A DNA stretch of 64,000 bases from Saccharothrix sp. HUAS TT1. Lineage in GTDB: Bacteria; Actinomycetota; Actinomycetes; Mycobacteriales; Pseudonocardiaceae. The first letter of the stretch is position 1, and each line of letters begins with the position of its first letter. Below the pieces are notes generated by a model. The model was not told the DNA's origin. It did no database searches and saw nothing but the letters and a program-made list of their open reading frames with translations. Made by a program: the position numbers and the translations under genes. Shown here in pieces: positions 22,916 through 31,777 of the stretch. The stretch covers positions 3,038,001 to 3,102,000 of the forward strand of contig NZ_CP160453.1 in assembly GCF_040744945.1 (NCBI RefSeq). Direction: 5' to 3'.

Positions 22916-23407
22916 TCAACGCACAACAGCCCCAATCGGCTCATACCGCGGCAACGACGGGTGAACGTCGGGCCGCACGCGGTCACCGCCGCCGGCCGCA
23001 CCGGCTGGTCGCGCAGTTCCCGTAGCGCCAGCACATCGGCGTCCGCCGCGCAGGTACCCGCCGAGCCGCTGCTGGGCCATCCGCAGGCACACCGACTGGG
23101 CCGCCGCGCCCGCTTCGAGCAGGCCGAACCGCCCACCGCGCTGCCCGTACCCGACCAACACCGGCTGGTCCGCCAGGACGAGCGCCGGCGCCGGCGCGGG
23201 TTCGGTGTCGGCGGCCGGCACTTCGCGCAGCCGCACCCAGACCGGCGCAACCCGCCCGCCGACGGGTGCCCGGTCGGGCCCGCTACCCCGGGCTGTGCGG
23301 GCTGAACCCGTCCAGCCGCCGGCACGACCCGTCCGGTTCGGCGACCGTCTCCAGTGGACTGCACCGCGGCGAAGCCGGCGCAGCAGCACGGACGATGGCG
23401 TGATCAC
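22916..23407 (-). pseudogene. Nitroreductase/SagB-like dehydrogenase gene with frameshifts
   Basis: No single frame covers it, but GC-biased coding signal hops frames: MITPSSVLLRRLRRGAV (start GTG 23407, overlapping the preceding stop as GTGA), then PDGSCRRLDGFSPHSPG. The next segment runs from APVWVRLREVPAADTEP through FGLLEAGAAAQSVCLRMAQQ to RLGGYLRG, and the last is ADADVLALRELRDQPVRP. FGLLEAGAAAQSVCL is the FMN-binding helix of nitroreductase-fold dehydrogenases. At least three shifts (near 23345, 23290 and 23045) are needed. Decay in situ or local assembly error; 3' end uncertain. Confidence 0.55.
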
Positions 23408-23661
23408 ATCGCCCGCCTGCGGTAGTACTCCGACACCCACGGCCCGGTCAGGCCCACGGCCATCACGTACGCGAACACCACCAGGGCCACCACCGGCCCC
23501 ACCGCCGCCGCCACCGAGGGCACCACCAGGGACTCGGCCACGAACAGCAGCGCCCAGAACGCCAACCGCTTCGGCGCCGACCGCAGCGGGTGCCTGCCGA
23601 TCGAGCGGTCGTACCGGTACCCCGCGCGCAGGCTGACCAGCGCGCCGATGAGTGCGATCAC
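23404..23661 (-). CDS. Small membrane protein
   Basis: 85 residues with two or three hydrophobic segments (IALIGALVSLRAGY, RLAFWALLFVAESLVVPSV, VALVVFAYVMAVGLTG). GTG 23661 overlaps the stop of the upstream gene (GTGA), and its own stop overlaps the next start. It is the only member of the MerR-led operon, apart from merR itself, that is open without frameshift. Not recognised; possibly DUF-type integral membrane protein. Confidence 0.6.
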   Translation of the reverse strand: MIALIGALVSLRAGYRYDRSIGRHPLRSAPKRLAFWALLFVAESLVVPSVAAAVGPVVALVVFAYVMAVGLTGPWVSEYYRRRAM

Positions 23662-24032
23662 GCCGCCGCCCTCCTGCGTGCGTAGAAGCGGTGGACTTGA
23701 AGGCCGGCGGCGTCGACGTGCTTGGCGTCGACGTGCTTGGCGGCGACGTGCCTGGCGGCGACGTACGCCCTGCGCCCGGCACTGCGAACGGGCCGAGCGA
23801 CGCCGTGCGGTGGTCCAGCAGCAGGTGCGCGCGGACCGACGCGGTCAGCCGATCCGGGTCGAGCTGGGCGAGCCGTACCCCTCCGCACCGGCTCGACCAG
23901 CTCGACCAGCACCCGCGCCTCGGCTCCGGGCACATCCGGGAGCAGGTGGGCGAGGTCCGCTCCGGCGCGCACGACCAGGCCCTCGTCCCACGCCCGGGCG
24001 CGCCGGGCCGGGTTCGGCACGAGGGCGGTCAC
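23658..24032 (-). pseudogene. Unrecognised gene with two compensating frameshifts
   Basis: One 124-codon frame is open end to end and has GTGA overlaps at both ends, but the middle reads as Arg/Pro/Ala-rich noise with poor third-position GC. In codons ~50-85 the better frame is +1: GVRLAQLDPDRLTASVRAHL, then LLDHRTASLGPFAV. The start (MTALVPNPARRARAWDEGLV) and the end (AAGLQVHRFYARRRAAA) are in the first frame. A 15-bp tandem repeat (23712-23769) lies in the 3' part and gives AAKHVDAKHVDAA. Function unknown. Confidence 0.45.
23712..23769. repeat. 15-bp tandem repeat, about 3.9 copies
   Basis: Units start at 23712, 23727, 23742 and 23757. The first two are identical (GTCGACGTGCTTGGC); later ones differ by 1-2 bases and the last is cut short. 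The period keeps frame inside the minus-strand gene. Confidence 0.9.
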
Positions 24033-24883
24033 CGGACCGCCTCGTCCTGGTCGTCACCCCGGTCGAGGAACCGCTGGATCGCCGGCTCGTCGGGGAACTC
24101 GTCGTCCTCCTCGGTGTCGATGAGACGTTCGGCGATCGGCACCGGTTCCTCCACCCAGGCGGGTTGGAACTCGTCGCTGGGCAGCAGCCGGTGGCGGCGG
24201 GCGAACTCCTCGGCGGCGTCCCGGATGGACTCGCGCAGCGTGCCGATCACCACCGTCTCGGCGGTGTAGGTCAGCTCGACCAGCAGCGCGCGCATCCGGT
24301 CCAGCTGGTCCTCCTGGTCGGCGTTGTCCGCGAGCTGCGGCCACAACCTGCGCTCGAACACCTCCACGAAGTCCGCCGCGATGCCGTCGGTGGCGGTGCG
24401 CAGGTTCGCGAACTTGTCCAGCACGTCGTCGCTGGGCACGCTCAGCGCGGCGAGCCGGTTGCCCGCCTCCAGCGCCCAGCGGCGGACGTGCGGCCAGCCG
24501 CGGCGCCAGCGGACCAGGCCGAGCTGGAGGGCGCGGCGCAGCACGCGCGGCCGGACGTCGCCCATCGGGACGAGGCGGCTGATGTCGCGGACCCTGATCC
24601 GGACCCAGTCGTCCGGACCCTCCGCCTCGCCGACCCCGAGCACCGCCGCGACGCTCGCGCCCTTCTCGCGCGCCTTGACCAGCTCGGCGATGGCGGGCAG
24701 CGAGAAGCCGCGCGACTGCAGCCGTTGGACGAGGGTGAGCCGTTCGAGGTGGGAGGCGTCGTAGTAGGCGACGCGGCCCTGCCTGCGCGGCGGGTGCAGC
24801 ACACCCTTGGTCTGGTACATCCGGATCGTGCTGCCGGGCAGCCCGACCCGGACCGCCAGCTCGTCGACCGTCAACTGCTCCAC
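24029..24883 (-). CDS. MerR family transcriptional regulator
   Basis: 284 residues. N-terminal MerR winged helix: LTVDELAVRVGLPGSTIRMY, QTKGVLHPPRRQGRVAYYD, then LERLTLVQRLQSRGFSLPAI (about 4-70). A long helical effector domain without an obvious Cys metal site follows. It heads a run of overlapping genes (24883 to 22916) and probably controls them. Promoter on the minus strand: TTGACT (24920-24915), 18-bp spacer, CAAGAT (24896-24891), 7 nt to GTG 24883. Confidence 0.9.
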   Translation of the reverse strand: MEQLTVDELAVRVGLPGSTIRMYQTKGVLHPPRRQGRVAYYDASHLERLTLVQRLQSRGFSLPAIAELVKAREKGASVAAVLGVGEAEGPDDWVRIRVRDISRLVPMGDVRPRVLRRALQLGLVRWRRGWPHVRRWALEAGNRLAALSVPSDDVLDKFANLRTATDGIAADFVEVFERRLWPQLADNADQEDQLDRMRALLVELTYTAETVVIGTLRESIRDAAEEFARRHRLLPSDEFQPAWVEEPVPIAERLIDTEEDDEFPDEPAIQRFLDRGDDQDEAVR

Positions 24884-24890
24884 GGCGCCG

Positions 24891-24947
24891 ATCTTGGCGG
24901 GTCGACGCTCGCAGAGTCAAGACTCTTCGAGTTATCACTCGAAGAGT
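24891..24947 (-). promoter_or_regulatory. merR promoter and 11-bp-arm palindrome
   Basis: Inverted repeat ACTCTTCGAGT (24922-24932), 4-nt spacer, ACTCGAAGAGT (24937-24947), perfect. It sits directly upstream of the -35 TTGACT (24920-24915). A smaller GAGTC-aa-GACTC palindrome overlaps the -35. The outer arm touches the stop codon of the upstream acetyltransferase, so it may double as a terminator. Most likely the MerR operator. Confidence 0.6.
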
Positions 24948-25447
24948 TACAGGTGCAGCAGCATCCGCGAGTTGCCGAGCGTGTTCGGCTTCACGTAGGA
25001 GAGGTCGAGGAACTCGGCCACCCCCTCGTCGGCCGATCGCATGATCTCCTCGTAGACCTCGGGCGACACCGGCGTGCCGTCGATCTCCACGAAGCCGTGC
25101 CGGCTGAAGAACTCGGTCTCGAACGTCAGCACGAACAACCGCTCCAGCTGCAGCTCGCGGGCGGTCTCGATCAACCGGGTCACGATCTTGCGCCCGATGC
25201 CCCGTCCCAGCGCGCCGGGCGACACGGCCACCGTGCGGATCTCGGCCAGGTCCTCCCACAGCACGTGGAGGGCGCCGCACCCGAGCACCACCCCGTCGTC
25301 CTCGGCCACCCAGAACTCCTGGACGTCCTCGAACAGCGTGACCAGGGGCTTGGCCAGCAGCACCTTTCCGGCGTAGGCGTCGATGAGGGCCTTCATCGCC
25401 CGCACGTCGTCGGTGCGCGCGCGACGCACGTTGATCGGGTCGTTCAC
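24947..25447 (-). CDS. argA: Amino-acid N-acetyltransferase, short ArgA (Rv2747 type)
   Basis: 166-residue stand-alone GNAT of the kind that makes N-acetylglutamate in actinobacteria. Blocks RRARTDDVRAMKALIDAYAG, GCGALHVLWEDLAEIRTVAV, GRGIGRKIVTRLI (acetyl-CoA loop) and FVLTFETEFFSRHGFVEID match this subfamily, which feeds arginine synthesis. GTG 25447 is preferred because TACGTT (25454-25459) lies 6 nt upstream and the longer N-terminus is unlike the family. Symbol follows the mycobacterial orthologue. Confidence 0.85.
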   Translation of the reverse strand: MNDPINVRRARTDDVRAMKALIDAYAGKVLLAKPLVTLFEDVQEFWVAEDDGVVLGCGALHVLWEDLAEIRTVAVSPGALGRGIGRKIVTRLIETARELQLERLFVLTFETEFFSRHGFVEIDGTPVSPEVYEEIMRSADEGVAEFLDLSYVKPNTLGNSRMLLHL

Positions 25448-25786
25448 GGTGCAAACGTATGCCCTGCGCCGCCGGCGCGAGCGCCCAGGTGACACCAAGC
25501 GCCACCGGCCCGGTCCACCGAGGTGGGGATGGATCGCGATGGTGCGCATGGGCAACACCACGGGCGGGTTTTAGACGACTCCAAGCATGACCTTCTGGGA
25601 ATCCGATCGCACTTCAATTCGGGTGGACCGTTGGTCACATTCGACACCTGACGCGCTAACGGGTGAATGCCTCTGGTTGCGCTCGCACCGCGATGTCGGA
25701 CGGTTTTCCGCGTAGTGCGACCATGGAACCGTTCGCAACTCGGGTATGGCGAACTCCACTATCGCGTGAACAGAGAGGATTTTCGA
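25448..25786. other. Intergenic region with lower GC and an inverted repeat
   Basis: No gene supported. It separates the divergent argA-type gene and the membrane/HTH pair. GTTCGC (25731-25736) and GCGAAC (25749-25754) form a 6-bp inverted repeat 12 bp apart about 35 bp before the next gene. Plausible operator, but no clear -35/-10 pair is seen. Confidence 0.35.
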
Positions 25787-26062
25787 ATGGGCAACACGTC
25801 ATATGGTGACCGGGGTGCGGCCTCACCGCGCAAGCAGTGCTCCTCGACGCGTCGAACGGCCACCGTCGCGGAAGTGGTCCTCGTCGTCGTGGCGCTGGCG
25901 TTCACCGGTTGGCTCCTGGCCGCCGGCCACGCTCCGCGGACCTCGGTGGGCGTGGCGCTGGTGGTGGTCGTTGTCGTGGTGCTCGTGCCGCGCGTCGAGC
26001 CGGGTGGGGTCCGCGGACTTCTGCTGCGCCTGGCCGGCCCTGTTCCGGGTGGTCGAGGATGA
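25787..26062 (+). CDS. Small two-helix membrane protein
   Basis: 91 residues: basic N-terminal ~30, then two membrane segments (VAEVVLVVVALAFTGWLLAA and SVGVALVVVVVVVLVPRV). ATG 25787 follows AGAGAGGA. Its stop overlaps the next start (ATGA), so it is coupled to the HTH gene. Not recognised. Such membrane/HTH pairs can act as membrane-tethered regulatory units, but that is inference. Confidence 0.6.
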   Translation: MGNTSYGDRGAASPRKQCSSTRRTATVAEVVLVVVALAFTGWLLAAGHAPRTSVGVALVVVVVVVLVPRVEPGGVRGLLLRLAGPVPGGRG

Positions 26063-26754
26063 CCGGCTCGGTGGACGCGTTCAACCGGTTGGTCGCCGAG
26101 ACCTTCAGGGCTCACCGCGTAGCGCCACCGGTGCGGTTCGTCCTCGCGCTGGACTACGCGCGGCTGCTCGACTGGCCGCAGTACACCGAGATGTTGTTCG
26201 ACCTCGCCCTGGACCGGCAAGAACGACAGCGGATCAGAGCCGCGTACGAAGTCGCGGGCCCGCCGGCCGCTCCTCCGGACCACCTGGCGGCAGCAGGTTC
26301 GGAGGATTCCGAATTGCGGTGCGCGAACGAGCGTGAATTCACCCGGCTGCTCAAGGACATCCAGCTGCGCTCCGGCTTGTCGCCCGCGAAGATCGGCGAG
26401 ATGGCGGGAATTCCGCGTAGCCAGGCGTACTCGATGGTCGCGCGCGGCACGTTGCCGACCCGTTTCCGGCAGGTCGCGCGGTTCGTCGAGGCGTGCGGGT
26501 TGCCCGAGCCGGAGATCCGGCACGTCCTGAGGCTCTGGCTCGAACTGCGGCAACGCGGGTACGAGGGCGAGAAGGCGGAAATCCTCTGGGTCGACTACCT
26601 GGACCACCTGTGCGGAGGTCTCGCGCCCGACGGCGATCCCTCGCCCGCCGAGACCAGGTCGCGACGGCTCTCCCGGCTGAAGGAGAGCACCTACAGCGCC
26701 GAGCGGCCGGTCCGGCCGCCCGCGTCGGGGCCGGCCCGCGCACGTCGGACCTGA
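26059..26754 (+). CDS. Helix-turn-helix regulator
   Basis: 231 residues from ATG 26059 (ATGA overlap). The XRE-like HTH lies at about 90-150: [60 protein letters not shown]. The N-terminal ~80 residues are helical and of unknown role, and the C-terminus is basic and disordered. Resembles the many HTH proteins of uncertain target in Pseudonocardiales. Downstream rimO has its own promoter. Confidence 0.75.
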   Translation: MTGSVDAFNRLVAETFRAHRVAPPVRFVLALDYARLLDWPQYTEMLFDLALDRQERQRIRAAYEVAGPPAAPPDHLAAAGSEDSELRCANEREFTRLLKDIQLRSGLSPAKIGEMAGIPRSQAYSMVARGTLPTRFRQVARFVEACGLPEPEIRHVLRLWLELRQRGYEGEKAEILWVDYLDHLCGGLAPDGDPSPAETRSRRLSRLKESTYSAERPVRPPASGPARARRT

Positions 26755-26797
26755 GCACCGGACGGGGCACGGGCCGGCGCCGGTTACCCTGAGCACC

Positions 26798-28207
26798 GTG
26801 TCTTCCCCCACCACGTCCAAGCGCGTCGCCATGCTGACCCTCGGCTGCGCCCGCAACGAAGTCGACTCCGAAGAGCTGGCCGGCCGCCTCACGGCGGGCG
26901 GGTGGGAGCTGGTCGACGACGAAGCCGACGTGGTCGTGGTCAACACGTGCGGCTTCGTGGAGTCGGCCAAGAAGGACTCCGTGGACACCCTCCTCGCCGC
27001 CGCCGACAGCGGCGCGAAGGTGGTCGCGGTCGGGTGCATGGCGGAGCGCTACGGCGCCGAGCTGGCCGACAGCCTGCCCGAGGCGAACGCGGTGCTCGGG
27101 TTCGACCACTACACCGACCTCGCCGACCGCCTGGACGACGTCCTGGCCGGTCAGGCCATCGAGTCGCACAAGCCGGTCGACCGCCGCACGCTCCTGCCGC
27201 TGACCCCCGTGCAGCGACCGAAGGCCGCCGAAGAGGTGCAGGTGCCGGGCCACGGCTGGGGGCCGCGCGTGGTGCGCACCCGCCTCGCCGACACGCCCTT
27301 CGCGCCGCTGAAGATCGCCTCCGGCTGCGACCGCCGCTGCTCGTTCTGCGCGATCCCGTCGTTCCGCGGCGCGTTCGTCTCCCGCCACCCGGACGAGGTG
27401 GTGGCCGAGGCCATGTGGCTGGCCGAGCAGGGCGTCCGCGAGGTGTTCCTGGTCTCCGAGAACTCGACCTCCTACGCCAAGGACCTGCCCCGCGAGCTGG
27501 GCGGCCTGGAGCGGCTGGTCCAGCGGCTGGCCGCGGTGCCCGGCATCGACCGGGTCCGGGTGTCCTACCTCCAGCCCGCCGAGACGAAGCCGACGCTGGT
27601 CCGCGCCATCGCCACCACCGAGGGCGTCGCCGACTACTTCGACATGTCCTTCCAGCACTCCAGCGAGCCGGTGCTGCGCCGGATGCGGCGGTTCGGGTCG
27701 ACCGAGTCGTTCCTCGGCCTGGTCGAGCAGATCCGCTCGCTCGCGCCGCGCGCGGGCATCCGCAGCAACGTCATCGTCGGCTTCCCCGGCGAGACCGAGC
27801 ACGACGTGGCCGAGCTGGAGCGCTTCCTCACCGCGGCCCGCCTGGACGCGGTGGGCGTGTTCGGCTACTCCGACGAGGACGGCACCGAGGCCGAGGGCCT
27901 GCCGGGCAAGCTGGACGCCGACACCATCGCCGAGCGCGTCGCCCGCATCTCCAACCTGGTCGAGGAGCTGACCTCGCAGCGCGCCGAGGACCGCGTCGGC
28001 GAGGAGGTCGTGGTCCTGGTCGAGACCGAGGAGGACGACGAGAACGACTGCGTCGGCCGCGCCGCCCACCAGGCGCCCGAGGTCGACGGCGAGTGCGTCG
28101 TCACCAACGCCGACGGCCTGAAGGTCGGCGACCTGGTCCGCTGCCGGGTCGACGCGTCCGAGGGCGTCGACCTGGTCGTCACAGCGATCGAGGTGCTGCC
28201 GAGGTGA
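26798..28207 (+). CDS. rimO: Ribosomal protein S12 methylthiotransferase
   Basis: 469 residues. N-terminal MTTase domain with three Cys ([25 protein letters not shown]), radical SAM cluster motif CDRRCSFC and C-terminal TRAM domain (about 400-469). It methylthiolates Asp of S12 using SAM and two Fe-S clusters; GFDHY rather than tRNA-type motifs and length favour RimO over MiaB. GTG 26798 follows TACCCT (26785-26790) by 7 nt. The stop overlaps pgsA. Confidence 0.93.
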   Translation: MSSPTTSKRVAMLTLGCARNEVDSEELAGRLTAGGWELVDDEADVVVVNTCGFVESAKKDSVDTLLAAADSGAKVVAVGCMAERYGAELADSLPEANAVLGFDHYTDLADRLDDVLAGQAIESHKPVDRRTLLPLTPVQRPKAAEEVQVPGHGWGPRVVRTRLADTPFAPLKIASGCDRRCSFCAIPSFRGAFVSRHPDEVVAEAMWLAEQGVREVFLVSENSTSYAKDLPRELGGLERLVQRLAAVPGIDRVRVSYLQPAETKPTLVRAIATTEGVADYFDMSFQHSSEPVLRRMRRFGSTESFLGLVEQIRSLAPRAGIRSNVIVGFPGETEHDVAELERFLTAARLDAVGVFGYSDEDGTEAEGLPGKLDADTIAERVARISNLVEELTSQRAEDRVGEEVVVLVETEEDDENDCVGRAAHQAPEVDGECVVTNADGLKVGDLVRCRVDASEGVDLVVTAIEVLPR

Positions 28208-28788
28208 CCGAACCCGCGCGCGTGCCGGTGCTGAACATCGCCAACGTGCTGACGATGTCCCGGCTGGTGCTCGTGCCGGTCTTCCTCTACCTGCTGTTCG
28301 CCGAGGGCGGCCACGAGTTCTGGTGGCGGCTCTCGGCGTTCGGCGTGTTCGCCGTCGCGTCGGTCACCGACCACGTGGACGGCAACCTGGCCCGCAAGCT
28401 CGGCCTGATCACCGACTTCGGCAAGATCGCCGACCCGATCGCGGACAAGGCGCTGACCGGCGCCGCGCTGGTCGGCCTGAGCCTGCTCGGCGAGCTGCCG
28501 TGGTGGGTGACGGTCGTCATCGCGGTCCGCGAGCTGGGCGTCACGCTGCTGCGCTTCTGGGTCATCCGGCACGGCGTGATCCCGGCCAGCCGCGGCGGCA
28601 AGGCCAAGACGCTCGTGCAGATCGTCGCCATCGGCCTGTACGTGCTGCCGCTGCCCTCCTGGCTGGACGCCTTCTCGGTGGCCACGATGGGCGCGGCGGT
28701 GGTCCTGACCGTCGTCACAGGCGTCGACTACGTGATCCGGGCCTTCCGGCTGCGGGCCCGCGGCAAGCGGGCGGTGGCCGGGGCGTGA
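28204..28788 (+). CDS. pgsA: CDP-diacylglycerol-glycerol-3-phosphate 3-phosphatidyltransferase
   Basis: 194 residues with about five membrane helices. The CDP-alcohol phosphotransferase motif (D-G-x2-A-R-x8-G-x3-D-x3-D) is intact from [20 protein letters not shown] into ADPIADK. It makes phosphatidylglycerol phosphate. GTG 28204 overlaps the rimO stop; its own stop overlaps cinA, giving a tight rimO-pgsA-cinA operon. Confidence 0.93.
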   Translation: MTEPARVPVLNIANVLTMSRLVLVPVFLYLLFAEGGHEFWWRLSAFGVFAVASVTDHVDGNLARKLGLITDFGKIADPIADKALTGAALVGLSLLGELPWWVTVVIAVRELGVTLLRFWVIRHGVIPASRGGKAKTLVQIVAIGLYVLPLPSWLDAFSVATMGAAVVLTVVTGVDYVIRAFRLRARGKRAVAGA

Positions 28789-29258
28789 GCGCCGCCGACG
28801 TCGTCCGGGCGCTGCGGGAGCGCGGTGAGACGGTCGCCACCGCCGAGTCGCTGACCGCGGGCATGGTGACCGTCGAGCTGACCACCGTGCCCGGCTCCAG
28901 CGCCGTGGTGCGCGGCGGGCTCGTGGTCTACGCGACCGACCTCAAGCACGCGCTGGCGGGCGTGGACGCGGCGCTGCTGGCCGAGCACGGCGCGGTGCAC
29001 CCCGAGGTGGCCCGGCAGCTCGCCGAGGGCGCACGTGAGCGCTGCGGCGCGACGTGGGGCCTCGGTCTGACCGGGGTGGCCGGCCCGGACCCGCAGGACG
29101 GCGTCGCGCCCGGCACCGTCCACATCGGTTTGTCCGGTCCGTCCGGCTCGACCGTCCACACGCTCACTCTGGGTGGTGGTCGTGACGAAGTGCGCAAGAG
29201 TTCGACAACGGCAGCCTTGGACATCCTCCACGACCGGCTCAAGATCCCCGTCGGGTGA
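28785..29258 (+). CDS. CinA C-terminal domain nicotinamide-nucleotide amidohydrolase
   Basis: 157 residues, only the CinA_C (PncC) domain. ETVATAESLTAGMVTVELTT, then VPGSSAVVRGGLVVYATDLK, and WGLGLTGVAGPDPQDGVAPG, then TVHIGL, are the conserved blocks. It deamidates NMN to NaMN in pyridine-nucleotide recycling. GTG 28785 overlaps the pgsA stop (GTGA). Confidence 0.93.
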   Translation: MSAADVVRALRERGETVATAESLTAGMVTVELTTVPGSSAVVRGGLVVYATDLKHALAGVDAALLAEHGAVHPEVARQLAEGARERCGATWGLGLTGVAGPDPQDGVAPGTVHIGLSGPSGSTVHTLTLGGGRDEVRKSSTTAALDILHDRLKIPVG

Positions 29259-29321
29259 CGTGAGCAGGGCGTTCCCGCCCGAATCCGGCCACGCACGCGG
29301 GAACTTACCGGCGAGTTCACT

Positions 29322-29383
29322 CGTTCGCCCTTGGCGGACGTGTCGGGAAGTCACTGCCCGTCGACGGGACGGGTCGGTAACGT
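29322..29383 (+). promoter_or_regulatory. clgR promoter region with ClgR-like box
   Basis: CGTTCGCC-ctt-GGCGGACG (29322-29340) is an inverted repeat with one mismatch, like the GTTCGCC/GGCGAAC boxes bound by ClgR. A -10 TAACGT lies at 29378-29383, about 30 nt before ATG 29415. Suggests autoregulation. Confidence 0.5.
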
Positions 29384-29414
29384 GGTGGCACGGCCGGCCG
29401 GAAGGAGGCGCGCG

Positions 29415-29840
29415 ATGACCGTGCTGCTACGCGAGGCGATCGGTGATCGGCTCCGCCATGCCCGCACCACCCAACGCCGCACGCTGCGCGAGGTCTCCAG
29501 GACCGCCCGCGTCAGCCTGGGGTACCTCTCCGAGGTGGAACGTGGCCGCAAGGAGGCGTCCAGCGAGCTGTTGGCCGCGATCTGCGAGGCGCTGGACCTG
29601 CCCCTGTCGGAGCTGCTGCACCTGGTCGCCTCGGACATCGGCGCCGTCCAGCGGCCCGTCCCGACTCCCGCCGAGCTCGCCGAGCGCGCTCCCGCGTCCG
29701 CTCCGGCGGGTCTGGAAGCCGGCTCCATGGTGCCGGCGGTGATCGGCAACGACCTGTCCGACCTGCGGCTGCAGCCCGTGCTCACGCACCGGCTGTCGAC
29801 TTCGATCAGCAAGCCGCGCAACGCGGTGGTGGCGGCGTAA
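29415..29840 (+). CDS. clgR: ClgR-type XRE transcriptional regulator
   Basis: 141 residues. HTH about 8-65: [40 protein letters not shown], then [17 protein letters not shown]. The C-terminal RNAVVAA resembles the Ala-Ala degradation tail of ClgR, which is destroyed by ClpP. ClgR activates clp protease genes and, in mycobacteria, the downstream psp genes. ATG 29415 follows GAAGGAGG. Followed by pspA and pspM-like genes, the same order as Rv2745c-Rv2743c. Confidence 0.9.
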   Translation: MTVLLREAIGDRLRHARTTQRRTLREVSRTARVSLGYLSEVERGRKEASSELLAAICEALDLPLSELLHLVASDIGAVQRPVPTPAELAERAPASAPAGLEAGSMVPAVIGNDLSDLRLQPVLTHRLSTSISKPRNAVVAA

Positions 29841-29858
29841 CCCAGCGCACCCGAGTCC

Positions 29859-29887
29859 GAGCCGAGCCGGTCCGACCGGCTCGGCTC
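29859..29887 (+). terminator. Hairpin after clgR
   Basis: 12-bp stem GAGCCGAGCCGG/CCGGCTCGGCTC (29859-29870/29876-29887), 5-nt loop. It probably attenuates read-through into pspA; the ~230 bp beyond it, to 30123, carry no gene and presumably a pspA promoter. Confidence 0.65.
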
Positions 29888-30123
29888 TCGGTGCTTGCAA
29901 CGAGTTGGCAACCCAGCCCGGGGTCGGCGCGTCCACCGGAAGCGGTACGGGCAGGATGACCATGCCGACGAAAGTCGGGGGGTGACTCAGGGTGATCCCG
30001 GATATCTCCCCAGGTCGGTGGAAGCAGCGCGGGACAACTGACACGATGGAACCAACACCGGCACCGGGTCGTTGCCAATCACGAGCGCGAGCCAGGGAAG
30101 TGCGGAGAAGGCAGGCGTAGGAG

Positions 30124-30981
30124 ATGGCCAACCCTTTCGTGAAGGCGTGGAAGTACTTCATGGCGGCGTTCTCGTCCAAGATCGACGAGCACGCCGACCC
30201 GAAGGTGCAGATCCAGCAGGCCATCGAGGAGGCGCAGCGGCAGCACCAGGCGCTGTCCCAGCAGGCCGCCGCGGTGATCGGCAACCAGCGCCAGCTCGAG
30301 ATGAAGCTCAACCGCCAGCTCGGTGAGGTGGAGAAGCTGCAGGCATCCGCACGCCAGGCGCTCGTGCTCGCCGACGAGGCCCGCGCGAAGGGCGACGACG
30401 CCAGGGCGACGCAGTTCGAGAGCGCCGCGCAGGGCTTCGCCACCCAGCTGGTCACGGCGGAGCAGAGCATCGAGGACCTGAAGACGCTGCACGACCAGGC
30501 GCTGCAGGCCGCGACGCAGGCCAAGCAGGCGGTCGAGCGCAACGCGATGGTCCTGCAGACCAAGCTGGCGGAGCGCACCAAGCTCCTCAGCCAGCTGGAG
30601 CAGGCCAAGATGCAGGAGCAGGTCTCCCACTCGCTGCGGCAGATGACCGAGCTTGCGGCGCCGGGCAACACGCCGTCGCTGGAGGAGGTCCGCGACAAGA
30701 TCGAGAAGCGGTACACCACCGCGCTCGGTTCCGCGGAGCTGGCGCAGAACTCGGTGCAGGGCCGGATGCTGGAGGTCCAGCAGTCGACCACCGAGATGGC
30801 GGGCCAGTCCCGCCTGGAGCAGATCCGGGCCTCGATGGGCGGCGGCAAGGTCGCCGGCGAGGTCACCAGCGGCCAGTCGGCGGGCGCGAGCATCCAGCAG
30901 GAGATCCAGCAGCGGGTGCAGCAGACGCAGGCGCAGCCGACCCAGCAGATGCAGCAGAACCCGCCGGCGAGCCAGGGCTGA
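30124..30981 (+). CDS. pspA: Phage shock protein A / VIPP1 family
   Basis: 285 residues, almost entirely coiled coil (about 20-225) after an amphipathic N-terminus [20 protein letters not shown] that binds membrane. [20 protein letters not shown] is the family signature. The C-terminal ~50 residues are Gln-rich ([20 protein letters not shown]), longer than in many bacteria. It stabilises stressed membranes as an ESCRT-III-like polymer. ATG 30124 has TAGGAG just upstream. Confidence 0.95.
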   Translation: MANPFVKAWKYFMAAFSSKIDEHADPKVQIQQAIEEAQRQHQALSQQAAAVIGNQRQLEMKLNRQLGEVEKLQASARQALVLADEARAKGDDARATQFESAAQGFATQLVTAEQSIEDLKTLHDQALQAATQAKQAVERNAMVLQTKLAERTKLLSQLEQAKMQEQVSHSLRQMTELAAPGNTPSLEEVRDKIEKRYTTALGSAELAQNSVQGRMLEVQQSTTEMAGQSRLEQIRASMGGGKVAGEVTSGQSAGASIQQEIQQRVQQTQAQPTQQMQQNPPASQG

Positions 30982-30985
30982 GAGG

Positions 30986-31777
30986 ATGGTGTCCGCGATG
31001 GAACCCCGGCGGAAGGCAGCCGGTGAGATCGTCCAGCTCGTCGGGGGCCAGCTCCAAGGGCAACTCGCGGACCAGGTGAAACGGCGGTACGCCGCCTGGA
31101 ACGACCCACGCGCGAAGCTCGACCGGCGCTACCGCCGGTCGAGCCGCGTGCTCACCTTCTGGCTGATCGTGCTGGCCCTGCTCGCGGTGGTCGGCACGCT
31201 CACGCTGGCGGGCGCGCTCGCACCGGGCATCGGCATCGGCGCGGCCCTCGGGTTCGCCGGGACGTCCGTGCTGGCCGTGCGCACGAACATGAAGATGCGG
31301 GGCATCGACGCCGCCCGCAAGCAGCTGGCGGTCGCGCCGGTGCACGAGCCGCTGCCCGCCCGCTCCTCGGCCGCGCGCCAGCCGGTGGAGCGGCTGGAGG
31401 AGGCCGAGGACACGCTGCGGGAGCTGCTGCGCCAGCTCGACTCGGCGGCGCTGACGTCCATCCCCACCGACTCGGTCGAGCAGGCCCGCGCGACCGGCGC
31501 CGAGGCGTCGTCCGCGATCCGGGCCGTGTCCCGCCAGCTCCAGGCCGTGGAACGGGCGCGCGACACCGCGCCGCCGCTGGACCGCGCCCCGCTGGTCGAG
31601 GGCGTGCGCAGGCTGCGGGCCCAGCTGGACGAGGGCGTGGACGGCTACTGCGGCCTGGTCGCCGCGGCCGGCCGGGTGCTCGCCGAGAGCACCGCGTCCA
31701 ACCCCAGGCAGGTGCTGGTCGACGCGACCGACCACCTGGCGGGCCTGGCGTCCGGGCTGCGCGAGCTGTCGAGCTGA
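30986..31777 (+). CDS. pspM: PspM-like membrane protein
   Basis: 263 residues. Two adjacent membrane helices (about 45-85: VLTFWLIVLALLAVVGTLTL, then APGIGIGAALGFAGTSVLAV) and a long helical cytoplasmic part. Position directly after pspA and size match mycobacterial Rv2743c (PspM), which anchors the PspA response. ATG 30986 is 4 nt after pspA; GTG 30989 and ATG 30998 are alternatives because GAGAGG abuts the first ATG. Confidence 0.75.
   Translation: MVSAMEPRRKAAGEIVQLVGGQLQGQLADQVKRRYAAWNDPRAKLDRRYRRSSRVLTFWLIVLALLAVVGTLTLAGALAPGIGIGAALGFAGTSVLAVRTNMKMRGIDAARKQLAVAPVHEPLPARSSAARQPVERLEEAEDTLRELLRQLDSAALTSIPTDSVEQARATGAEASSAIRAVSRQLQAVERARDTAPPLDRAPLVEGVRRLRAQLDEGVDGYCGLVAAAGRVLAESTASNPRQVLVDATDHLAGLASGLRELSS

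Noticed and set aside
23648..25492. 614-codon plus-strand frame over merR and the argA-type gene
   Set aside because: Antisense shadow of clearly recognised minus-strand proteins.
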